Assembly (NCBI GenBank): GCA_016795145.1
Contig: JAEUII010000134.1
Span: 1-35,411 of the forward strand
DNA: 35,411 nucleotides
Source of the DNA: Planctomycetaceae bacterium
Lineage (GTDB): Bacteria > Planctomycetota > Planctomycetia > Planctomycetales > Planctomycetaceae
Direction: 5' to 3'
Below are positions 6,903-14,294 of this stretch, piece by piece; within the stretch, counting starts at the first letter, position 1; each line of letters opens with the position of its first letter. The notes below the pieces were generated by a model. It was not told the origin of the DNA. It did not search any database and was given only the letters and a program-made list of their open reading frames with translations. Position numbers and translations under genes: made by a program.

Positions 6903-6954
6903 AGTGCCCCGACACTCCGTGGCGGGAATTCTCGCGTCGGAGACACGAGGCACT
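6903..6954 (+). other. Candidate structured RNA leader upstream of the LarA-like gene
   Basis: Nested stems: AGTGCC (6903-6908) with GGCACT (6949-6954), CCGAC (6909-6913) with GTCGG (6936-6940), and an apical GCG/CGC stem (6922-6935). There is an 8-base bulge at 6941-6948. It lies in a gene-free gap of about 200 bp (6866-7072). No known riboswitch was recognised; it may instead be a terminator of the upstream gene, although no T-run follows. Confidence 0.3.
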
Positions 6955-7072
6955 GTGTGGGCACGCGCCTGGATTTGAGCACGTCTGCAATCGGATCCTT
7001 CCGCTTCCTGCCGGAACCTGCAAGACTTCTTCACGGAGCCCGCTTGTTTTCTTCCATGGAAAGTCTGTGAAT

Positions 7073-8332
7073 ATGTCGACGTCTCTTCCGACCATGAATC
7101 CTGACCAGATGCGATCGTGGCTGAGTCAGAATGTGCCTGTGGAAGATTTTCGCAACAAGCGAGTCCTGCTGATTGTTCCGGACAATACTCGGACTGCCCC
7201 TCTGCCGACGCTGTTTCCTGCCATTCGTTCTATGCTGGGGCCAGTGACAAAGAAGCTGGACCTGCTGGTCGCTCTGGGAACTCATCCTCCGATGCCTCGC
7301 GACAGAATCAAGAGCATGCTGGGCATCGCGCCGGAGGATGCGTGTGAAGACGTCGGGCTGTTCAACCACGCGTGGGACAATCCGGAAGAACTGACAACGA
7401 TCGGAAAACTGTCCGAAGCCGAGACGCGTGAGATTTCCTCCGGCGTGCTTTCCATGGAAGTGCCCGTCCAGATCAATCGGCGCATCAAGGACTATGATGT
7501 GGCTCTGATCATCGGTCCCGTCTTCCCGCATGAAGTGGTGGGATTCAGCGGCGGCAACAAGTACTTCTTCCCAGGCATCTCCGGCCCCGAGCTTCTGAAC
7601 TTCTTCCACTGGCTCGGCGCGCTGATCACGAACGTGGGCATCATCGGAATTCCCGACACACCGGTTCGCCGCGTTGTTGATCGAGCCGCAAAACTGGTTC
7701 CTCTGGAGCGACGCTGTCTGGCGTTTGTTGTTTCGACCGACTCGTCGCCGTATGGAATGTTCTACGGCACACCGGAAGACGCCTGGCGTCAGGCCGCATC
7801 ACTCTCCGGCCAGGTTCACATCAAGCGTCAGCCCAAACCGTTCCGACAGGTTCTGTCCTGTGCACCGCCGATGTATGACGAACTGTGGGTGGCCGGAAAG
7901 TGTATGTACAAGCTGGAGCCTGTCGTCGCCGATGGCGGAGAACTGATCATCTACGCTCCGCACATGAAAGAGATCTCGATCACTCACGGTCACAACATCG
8001 AACGGATCGGTTACCACGTTCGTGACTACTTCACAAAGCAATGGGATCGCTTCAAGGATTTCCCCTGGGGCGTCCTGGCACATTCGACTCACGTGCGTGG
8101 AACAGGATCGTTTGAGAACGGTATCGAGAAGCCTCGTGTGACTGTCACCGTTGCGTCACAGATCCCTCGCGAAGTCTGTGAACGCATCAACCTGGCTTAT
8201 CGTGACCCGGCCACCATCGATGTCGAATCATTCGCGAATCGCGAGGCCGAAGGAATCCTGCTGGTCCGCAAGGCCGGCGAGCATCTGTATCGCCTGAACG
8301 ATGGCGTCAGTACAAGCCTGGATCAAACTTAA
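7073..8332 (+). CDS. LarA-like nickel-pincer nucleotide enzyme (lactate racemase domain, DUF2088)
   Basis: About 419 residues from ATG 7073 (a GTG two codons upstream is possible). Numbering from that GTG, it keeps the LarA active-site set: D39-N-T-R42 (LarA D72/R75), H73 in GTHPP (H108), H155 in PHEVVGF (H174), K165 in SGGNK (K184, the covalent cofactor anchor) and H181 (H200). The spacings H-10-K-16-H are identical to LarA. The family racemises or epimerises 2-hydroxyacids with a nickel-pincer cofactor built by LarB, LarC and LarE; none of these is in the window. The substrate is unknown; its position after a sugar-nucleotide cluster suggests a hydroxyacid or sugar-acid substrate (inference). 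A weak GGAAAG precedes the start. Confidence 0.85.
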   Translation: MSTSLPTMNPDQMRSWLSQNVPVEDFRNKRVLLIVPDNTRTAPLPTLFPAIRSMLGPVTKKLDLLVALGTHPPMPRDRIKSMLGIAPEDACEDVGLFNHAWDNPEELTTIGKLSEAETREISSGVLSMEVPVQINRRIKDYDVALIIGPVFPHEVVGFSGGNKYFFPGISGPELLNFFHWLGALITNVGIIGIPDTPVRRVVDRAAKLVPLERRCLAFVVSTDSSPYGMFYGTPEDAWRQAASLSGQVHIKRQPKPFRQVLSCAPPMYDELWVAGKCMYKLEPVVADGGELIIYAPHMKEISITHGHNIERIGYHVRDYFTKQWDRFKDFPWGVLAHSTHVRGTGSFENGIEKPRVTVTVASQIPREVCERINLAYRDPATIDVESFANREAEGILLVRKAGEHLYRLNDGVSTSLDQT

Positions 8333-8333
8333 T

Positions 8334-8418
8334 CCTAACCCGACGCGTGAGCGAGGGATTTTGTCGTGAGTGTCGAGGACGTGAGAACCAAATCCCTCAC
8401 TTACGTTTCGGGTTGGGA
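8334..8418. repeat. REP-like imperfect inverted repeat
   Basis: The arm at 8334-8363 (CCTAACCCGACGCGTGAGCG onward, containing GAGGGATTTTG) pairs imperfectly with 8388-8418 (CAAATCCCTCACTTACG, then CGGGTTGGG). It starts two bases after the stop codon of the LarA-like gene and ends before polX. It may act as a bidirectional terminator or belong to a dispersed REP family. Confidence 0.6.
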
Positions 8419-8465
8419 TGGTATTGATGCTCCTTCAGGACCATGTTGGGAAGCGACCGTGACGT

Positions 8466-10178
8466 ATGAAAAATGAAGTGATTGCATCGCAGTTCGAATT
8501 GCTCGCAGACATCCTGGAGATTCAGAACGCGAATCCGTTTCGAGTTCGAGCCTATCGAAACGCTGCCAGGACGATTTCCTCCACGGCCGAATCACTCTCA
8601 GACCTCGTCGCAACGAAAGCCGATCTGACTCAGTTTGCCGGCATTGGCAAAGACCTGGCCAAACAGATTCAGGAGATCGTGACGACCGGTCAACATGCCG
8701 GACTGGAAGACCTAAAAAAGCAGGTTCCCTCTGGTGTGCTCGACATGCTGCGAATCCCCGGTGTTGGTCCAAAGAAGGTTTCAGTGTTCTTCAATGAGCT
8801 GGGGCTGAAGTCGCTGGAAGAGCTGAAAGCTGCCTGTGAAGCCGGGCAGATCTCGCAGTTGAAAGGCTTCGGCAAGAAAACAGAAGAATCGATCCTCGCC
8901 AACATCGGCCAGGCCGCCGAACATGCGCAGCGAATTTCAATCGCTGATGCTCGCGCAGCAGCAGAGACTATCGTTGAAGACCTTCGAAAGCTGCCGGAAG
9001 TTGGTCAGTGCGAAGTGGCTGGCAGTTGTCGACGACGGAAGGAAACATGTGGGGACCTCGACGTCCTTGCCACGTGTTCGGATCCGGGCCCACCGATGGA
9101 CTGTCTCGCCGGCCATTATCTGGTCGAAGCCGTGTTGCAGCGCGGTGAGACGAAGCAGCGTGTTCGACTGAAGACGGGCGTGGAAATGGACCTGCGAGTC
9201 GTTCCGGAAGAATCCTTCGGCGCGGCGATGCAGTATTTCACCGGATCGAAAGAACACAACGTCGTTGTTCGTCAGCGAGCGAAGGACCTGGGACTGAAGG
9301 TCAATGAGTATGGAGTCTTCCGCGGCGAGACTCAGGTGGCCGGCAGAACGGAGCAGGATGTTTATGCGGCCGTTGGTATGCCGTGGATTCCTCCGGAGCT
9401 GCGTGAGAACCGTCGTGAGTTTGAATGGGCCGACGGAGGAGCGATCCCCGAACTTGTGACGATCGGTGATATTCGCGGCGACCTTCACATGCACACGACG
9501 GCGTCAGACGGTGCGGCCACGATTGAAGAGATGGCACTCGCAGCGAAAGAACGCGGTCTGAAGTACATCGCCATCACAGATCACAGCAAGCGAGTCTCCA
9601 TGGCCAATGGGCTCGACGAAACTCGACTCCGCAAACACTGGGAAGACATTCGAGCGGTTCGTGAACGAGTGAAAGGCATTGAGATACTCTGTGGGATCGA
9701 ATGCGACATTCTGGAAGATGCCACCATGGATCTTTCCGACGATTGTCTCGCGGAAGCCGACTGGGTGATCGCAGTTCTGCACTATGGACTCAAGCAGCCT
9801 CGCGAACAGATCATGAAGCGACTGATGACCGCCGTGAAGAATCCTCATGTGGACATCATCGGGCACTGCACCGGACGGATGATTGGACGTCGTGAAGGAG
9901 CCGATGTGAACTTCACGGAACTGCTGAAGGCCGCCGCGGATCATCAGGTAATGATGGAGATCAACGCGCATCCCAGTCGACTGGATCTGGACGACGTGCA
10001 CGCAGCCGCCGCAAAGGACCTTGGGATTCCGATTGTGATCAGCACGGATTCTCACAGCGTCAACGGGTTCGACGTGCTGCAGTTCGGCGTTGACCAGGCG
10101 CGGCGAGCAGGTCTGACGGCTGCTGATGTCGCCAACACAAAGTCGCTGAAGGATTTCAGGAAGCTCATCAAGAAGTAG
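8466..10178 (+). CDS. polX: DNA polymerase X family protein with C-terminal PHP domain
   Basis: A 570-residue protein of typical bacterial PolX length. Residues 1-150 contain the helix-hairpin-helix region ([27 protein letters not shown]). The polymerase palm carries the catalytic aspartates D197 and D199 (GDLDVLA) and D242 (MDLRVV). From about residue 335 a PHP phosphoesterase domain begins: H341-M-H343, ITDHSK, GIECDIL, HCTGR and STDSHS. Bacterial PolX fills gaps in base-excision repair, and its PHP domain acts as a Mn-dependent 3'-5' exonuclease and AP endonuclease. All metal ligands appear intact. It is followed by a clear intrinsic terminator, so it is probably a single-gene unit. Confidence 0.95.
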   Translation: MKNEVIASQFELLADILEIQNANPFRVRAYRNAARTISSTAESLSDLVATKADLTQFAGIGKDLAKQIQEIVTTGQHAGLEDLKKQVPSGVLDMLRIPGVGPKKVSVFFNELGLKSLEELKAACEAGQISQLKGFGKKTEESILANIGQAAEHAQRISIADARAAAETIVEDLRKLPEVGQCEVAGSCRRRKETCGDLDVLATCSDPGPPMDCLAGHYLVEAVLQRGETKQRVRLKTGVEMDLRVVPEESFGAAMQYFTGSKEHNVVVRQRAKDLGLKVNEYGVFRGETQVAGRTEQDVYAAVGMPWIPPELRENRREFEWADGGAIPELVTIGDIRGDLHMHTTASDGAATIEEMALAAKERGLKYIAITDHSKRVSMANGLDETRLRKHWEDIRAVRERVKGIEILCGIECDILEDATMDLSDDCLAEADWVIAVLHYGLKQPREQIMKRLMTAVKNPHVDIIGHCTGRMIGRREGADVNFTELLKAAADHQVMMEINAHPSRLDLDDVHAAAAKDLGIPIVISTDSHSVNGFDVLQFGVDQARRAGLTAADVANTKSLKDFRKLIKK

Positions 10179-10222
10179 TCGCGAAACGCAGCCCCTCCCG
10201 ATCGACGCTGCCGCTGGATCGA

Positions 10223-10256
10223 CCTCCCCAGGCTTCGCCTGGAGAGGAGGTTTTTT
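10223..10256 (+). terminator. Intrinsic terminator after polX
   Basis: Stem CCTCCCCAGGC with GCCTGGAGAGGAGG around a TTC-type loop, followed directly by six T residues (10251-10256). Orientation and position fit polX. Confidence 0.85.
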
Positions 10257-10264
10257 GGAGGGAC

Positions 10265-10349
10265 AAACTGAAATCTGATCACTGAACCCTGCCAACTGAA
10301 CACTGAAAACTGTCTACTGAAACATGAAAACTGACCACTGAAAACTCCC
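10265..10349 (+). repeat. Heptamer array (ACTGAAM), longest copy
   Basis: About eleven degenerate 7-mers (CTGATC, ACTGAAC, ACTGAAA, CTACTGAAA), ending in GAAAACTCCC (10340-10349) like the other arrays. Here the next start codon (prmC, 10467) is 117 bases away. The sequence between, 10350-10466, shows no further feature. Confidence 0.75.
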
Positions 10350-10466
10350 CCAACCCTTTCGTTTTCAGAGCCCCGTTCGTTTTGATACCCTTCGTTTCTG
10401 GATCTCGAAGGATGGTTTTTTCACACCAGCAACGGACTGCGCGGACTTGCCGCCACTGAAGAACAC

Positions 10467-11366
10467 ATGAACGCCCCAGCTCCCCAATCCGGAGCCAGCG
10501 CAGAAAGCTGGACCGTACAGCGCATCCTGGAATGGACTGCAGGATTTCTGAAGCAGAAAGGCATCGAGTCGCCTCGCCTGGAAGCTGAGCTGTTGCTGGC
10601 TCATGCTCGCAAGTGTCCTCGGATTCGCCTTTACACGGACTTCACGGATATCGTCAGTGAAAGTGACCGGGCGATCATGCGAGAACTGGTTCAGCGACGG
10701 TCTCGTCGGGAACCGCTGGCTTACATCGTCGGAACGCGGGAGTTCTACGGGCGAGCCTTTGAGGTCGGGCAGGGCGTTTTGATTCCTCGGCCGGAAACAG
10801 AGATTCTGGTCGACGTCTGTCTGGAACGCATTCCTCGTGATGAATCGCGGCAGATCGTGGAAGTTGGTTTTGGGTCCGGATGTATTTCCGTAACGATTGC
10901 CCGTCAGCGACCCCAGTGCCTGATCGTGGCGACGGATATCTCGCCGAAAGCCATGGAGATTGCTTCCCGCAACGTCGCAAAGTTCGACGTGGCAGCCCGA
11001 GTCACTCTGCTGACCGGCGACGTACTGGACCCTGTTCTGCATTCGGGCCAGAAGTACGATGGGCTGGTCAGCAATCCGCCTTACATACGAGATGACGAAC
11101 GCAGCACGCTGGAACCCGAGGTCGCCGTCCATGAACCACCGGAAGCGCTCTATGCGGGACAGGACGGTCTGAATATCGTTCGCAGAATAGTCCAGCAGGC
11201 ACCGGCCATTCTGAAGCCGGGCGCCTTTCTGGCGATGGAGCTTGACCCGGCTCAATGTTCGACCGCTGTGAGCATGCTGACAACCGCCGGATTTGATGCC
11301 GCAAGTATTCGAAGAGATCTGGCGGGAAACGAACGCATTGTGGAAGCGACGTTCAAAGGCGCCTGA
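10467..11366 (+). CDS. prmC: Peptide chain release factor N5-glutamine methyltransferase
   Basis: A 299-residue PrmC/HemK protein. The N-terminal helical domain (about 15-90) binds the release factor. The SAM-dependent methyltransferase domain has IPRPET (107-112), motif I EVGFGSGCIS (132-141, usually D-L-G-T-G-S-G) and the catalytic N203-P-P-Y206. It methylates the GGQ glutamine of RF1/RF2 to speed termination. The release factor gene prfA, its common neighbour, is not adjacent here. The gene ends 30 bases before murA on the same strand, which suggests one transcript. Confidence 0.93.
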   Translation: MNAPAPQSGASAESWTVQRILEWTAGFLKQKGIESPRLEAELLLAHARKCPRIRLYTDFTDIVSESDRAIMRELVQRRSRREPLAYIVGTREFYGRAFEVGQGVLIPRPETEILVDVCLERIPRDESRQIVEVGFGSGCISVTIARQRPQCLIVATDISPKAMEIASRNVAKFDVAARVTLLTGDVLDPVLHSGQKYDGLVSNPPYIRDDERSTLEPEVAVHEPPEALYAGQDGLNIVRRIVQQAPAILKPGAFLAMELDPAQCSTAVSMLTTAGFDAASIRRDLAGNERIVEATFKGA

Positions 11367-11396
11367 CACGCTGCCTTTCGGAAGGGAGTCTGAGCG

Positions 11397-12749
11397 ATGG
11401 AGATGTTCCTGATTCGAGGCGGCCGTACGCTGTCCGGAACCGTGCGTGTCGGTGGAAGCAAGAACGCGGCTCTGCCCATCCTGGCGGCATCGCTGGCCAT
11501 CCCCGGCGCGGTGGTTGTGCATGGCGTCCCGCAGCTGCGCGATGTCGCAACAATGCTGGAGCTTCTGAATTCGATGGGAGTCATCACAGAACAGCTCAAC
11601 GGAGCCGTTCAGGTTTATGCCAGCGACGAAATCACAACGCTCGCGCCCTATGAGCTGGTGCGACAGATGAGAGCCAGCGTGTGTGTGCTCGGACCGCTCG
11701 TCGCGCGATTTGGACTTGCGAAAGTCTCTTTGCCCGGCGGATGCAACATCGGACATCGTCCGATCGATCTTCACCTGAAGGGTCTCGCAGCGCTGGGAGC
11801 AGACATTCAGCTGACCTCCGGCTACGTGATCGCGCGCTGCCGAAGACTGAAGGGTGCCGACATTGATCTGATGGGACCATCAGGCCCGACGGTCACAGGC
11901 ACCTGTAACGTGATGAGCGCGGCGACTCTGGCGGAAGGCTGCACGATCATTCGCAACGCCGCGCGTGAACCGGAAGTCGTGGATCTTGCCCGCTTCCTGA
12001 ATTCGGCCGGGGCCAATATTCAGGGAGCAGGAACCGAGACGCTGGAAATTCATGGCGTCGATTCACTTCACTCCGTCGCCCATACAGTTATTCCTGATCG
12101 CATTGAAGCGGGTACTCTGGCAGTCGCAGCGGCGATCACTGGTGGTGACATCACGATTCAAAATGCGCCGGTTGCCTCGATCACTTCGTTCGTGGAGTTA
12201 TTGAGTCGAATGGGACTTTCCGTCGAAGCGTTGAATGACAGTCTTCGGATACGCACTCGCAGCGAGCTGCGTCCTGTGGATTTCTCGGCTGAGCCTTATC
12301 CGGGAATTCCGACGGACCTGCAGGCACAGCTCATGGCATTGCTCGCACTGGTGCCGGGCGAAAGCCACGTCACGGACCTGGTGTTCCCCGAACGCTTCAT
12401 GCATGCCGCCGAACTAGTGCGTCTGGGAGCCGACATTCGAGTGCACGGCAACAGTGCCGTCATTCATGGCGTTGAAAAGCTCAGTGGTGCTCCGGTGATG
12501 GCCAGCGATCTTCGCGCTAGCGCAGCGCTTGTGCTGGCAGGACTTGCCGCAGAAGGGCAGACGGAGCTTCGTCGAATTTACCACCTGGACCGCGGGTATC
12601 AGGCGTTTGAGAAGAAGCTGAATTCTCTGGGAGCTGTGGTTGAGCGGATGCAGGATCCGCTTTCACCCACCATGTCTGGTCCTCACTTTGGCACGACAGC
12701 TCGCAACGCCGAGTCACCCGAACTGGACCGCGTCTTCGACCAGCGATAA
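11397..12749 (+). CDS. murA: UDP-N-acetylglucosamine 1-carboxyvinyltransferase
   Basis: A 450-residue EPSP-synthase-fold enzyme, the first committed step of peptidoglycan synthesis, transferring enolpyruvate from PEP to UDP-GlcNAc. K22-N23 in GGSKNAALPIL and the catalytic cysteine C116 in LPGGCNIGHRP (C115 in E. coli) are present, so fosfomycin sensitivity would be expected. The protein ends with about 35 residues beyond the usual terminus. GGAAGGGAG lies shortly before the ATG. It is the second gene of the prmC-murA unit and converges with the sigma-54 activator gene. Confidence 0.95.
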   Translation: MEMFLIRGGRTLSGTVRVGGSKNAALPILAASLAIPGAVVVHGVPQLRDVATMLELLNSMGVITEQLNGAVQVYASDEITTLAPYELVRQMRASVCVLGPLVARFGLAKVSLPGGCNIGHRPIDLHLKGLAALGADIQLTSGYVIARCRRLKGADIDLMGPSGPTVTGTCNVMSAATLAEGCTIIRNAAREPEVVDLARFLNSAGANIQGAGTETLEIHGVDSLHSVAHTVIPDRIEAGTLAVAAAITGGDITIQNAPVASITSFVELLSRMGLSVEALNDSLRIRTRSELRPVDFSAEPYPGIPTDLQAQLMALLALVPGESHVTDLVFPERFMHAAELVRLGADIRVHGNSAVIHGVEKLSGAPVMASDLRASAALVLAGLAAEGQTELRRIYHLDRGYQAFEKKLNSLGAVVERMQDPLSPTMSGPHFGTTARNAESPELDRVFDQR

Positions 12750-12789
12750 CCACGCGCGACTCTTCAACGCCCAAAACACAGACACGAAA

Positions 12790-12838
12790 CCAACTACCAA
12801 GCACTAAGAACCAGGAACTAAGAACCAGAAACTGTTCC
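12790..12838 (+). repeat. Short tandem repeat (CACTAAGAACCAG units)
   Basis: Degenerate repeats of roughly 13 bases (ACTAAGAACCAG, AACTAAGAACCAG) in the 89-bp convergent gap between murA and the minus-strand sigma-54 activator gene. They differ from the ACTGAAM arrays but have a similar style. Confidence 0.55.
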
Positions 12839-13771
12839 CTACCCCGCCTTCTTCGTTTCACGCCAGCGAGCAATTTTGTTTCGCAGCGTTCGAGCGGTCA
12901 CACCGAGAGCGTTAGCCGCTTCGGTCTTGTTACCTCGGAAACGTTCGATTCGTTTCAGGATGATCTGTCGTTCAATCTCATCGAGCGGCAGTGTCAGAAA
13001 ATCGTTCGGCAATGATGACGAAGCCGCAACCTGGCTTTCGTGGCCAGGATCAATGGATGTCAGGACGCTGCCATCGCACTCCACACAGGCCCGCTGAATG
13101 GCGTTTCGAAGCTGGCGAACATTGCCTGGCCATGCCCAGCGACAAACTTCCTTCAGCGCATCTTCGTGAATGTCGGTAACGGGTGTTTCATTCTCCGTGC
13201 CGAACTGAGCAATGAAGTGCCGGACCAGGGGTTCAATGTCTTCGGGCCGTTCGCGCAGTGGAGCAAGTCGCAGAGTCAGCACGTCCAGACGATGGAAAAG
13301 ATCTTCGCGGAATCGGCCTGCCTTGATCTCCTGCACGAGGTCTCGGTTGGTCGCCGTCACGATGCGAGCCTGAACCTTCTGAAGGTCCGTGCTGCCCACT
13401 CGGAAGTACTCACCACATTCCAGGACTCGCAGCAGTTTCGCCTGAGTCGGAAGCGGGAGTTCGCCAATTTCATCCAAAAACAAAGTGCCATCGCCAGCCG
13501 CCGCCAGCAATCCATCATGACGTCGCGCTGCACCTGTGAACGCGCCTTGTTCGTGTCCAAAGAGTTCACTCTCTGCCAGGCCGTCATGAAATGCCGCACA
13601 GTTGACTCGAATGCACCGACGAGAGGCTCGCGGACTTTGATCATGCAGGTACTGAGCCAGCAGTTCCTTTCCGGTACCGCTTTCTCCAGTGATCAGCACG
13701 GTGCCGGACGACTTCGCATAGCGTCGTGCTCGCGAAAGAACATCATGCATGGAAGAGGATTGGAAGATCAT
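12839..13771 (-). CDS. Sigma-54-dependent transcription activator without receiver domain
   Basis: About 310 residues from ATG 13771; an in-frame TTG at 13816 would add 15. The AAA+ sigma-54 interaction domain begins almost at the N-terminus: Walker A GESGTGKE, ESELFGHEQGAFTGA (the GAFTGA sigma-54 contact) and Walker B GTLFLDEIGEL. A C-terminal Fis-type helix-turn-helix follows (NKTEAANALGVTARTLRNKI). There is no receiver, GAF or PAS domain, so its activity must be controlled by abundance, by a partner protein or by metabolites, as for PspF-type activators. It is the last gene of an operon with a FlgN-like and two TPR proteins and lies beside flgM-fliC-fliD, so a flagellar regulatory role is likely (inference). 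Confidence 0.9.
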   Translation of the reverse strand: MIFQSSSMHDVLSRARRYAKSSGTVLITGESGTGKELLAQYLHDQSPRASRRCIRVNCAAFHDGLAESELFGHEQGAFTGAARRHDGLLAAAGDGTLFLDEIGELPLPTQAKLLRVLECGEYFRVGSTDLQKVQARIVTATNRDLVQEIKAGRFREDLFHRLDVLTLRLAPLRERPEDIEPLVRHFIAQFGTENETPVTDIHEDALKEVCRWAWPGNVRQLRNAIQRACVECDGSVLTSIDPGHESQVAASSSLPNDFLTLPLDEIERQIILKRIERFRGNKTEAANALGVTARTLRNKIARWRETKKAG

Positions 13772-13862
13772 GGAATCTCTGGACGTTGGGTTTACTGGGC
13801 AGTTGTTCGTTGGCAACGAGTCGGCAGGCGCCTCCGGTCAGGGAGCCTTCGCCCTATGATCA

Positions 13863-14294
13863 TCAAAGAGTCTTGAGTGACTGCCGATAGGCCGCATGCA
13901 TGCTGCGACGGCGCGCTTCGATATCCAGCTGAGGAACAAGTTCCGTGCGGATCTCTTCAAACACTCCCTGGAGCACGTCGATTCGCCCGATCAGCGAACG
14001 CAGCAGTTCTTCGTGGGACTTCAGCGAGCGTTTGATGTCTGCCGAAAGAGTGTTCTCGGTGCCTCGAAACGGTGCGTGAGCCTTCTCAACCTTTTTCTGC
14101 GCCGTGACAACTCGTTCGAGAGCCTTCTGAAGCTGCGAGACCGAATCCGGTGTCCCCAGTTCACGTCGTTGAGCCGCTGCTTCAAGGGATTCGAGCAACT
14201 GCACAGCGTCACGAAAGACACCGCTTTGTTCCGTCAGACAGAACAGCAGTTCTTTCTCGCCAGCAGCCGAAGAACTAATGTTTCGGTCCACCAT
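13863..14294 (-). CDS. Helical FlgN-like protein, putative flagellar chaperone
   Basis: A 143-residue, almost entirely helical and charged protein (coiled coil about 25-125) with no signal peptide. Size and heptad-rich helices resemble FlgN/FliT-type export chaperones, but no diagnostic motif is present, so the name rests on context. Its ATG (14294) overlaps the end of the upstream gene by 20 bases, and it has a strong Shine-Dalgarno AAGGAGG 6 bases upstream. Translational coupling with the Pro/His-rich TPR gene is therefore likely. An alternative is a structural protein of the membrane TPR complex. Confidence 0.6.
   Translation of the reverse strand: MVDRNISSSAAGEKELLFCLTEQSGVFRDAVQLLESLEAAAQRRELGTPDSVSQLQKALERVVTAQKKVEKAHAPFRGTENTLSADIKRSLKSHEELLRSLIGRIDVLQGVFEEIRTELVPQLDIEARRRSMHAAYRQSLKTL

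Noticed and set aside
10365..11774. Long minus-strand ORF opposite prmC and murA
   Set aside because: It spans two well-defined plus-strand genes and has no domain.
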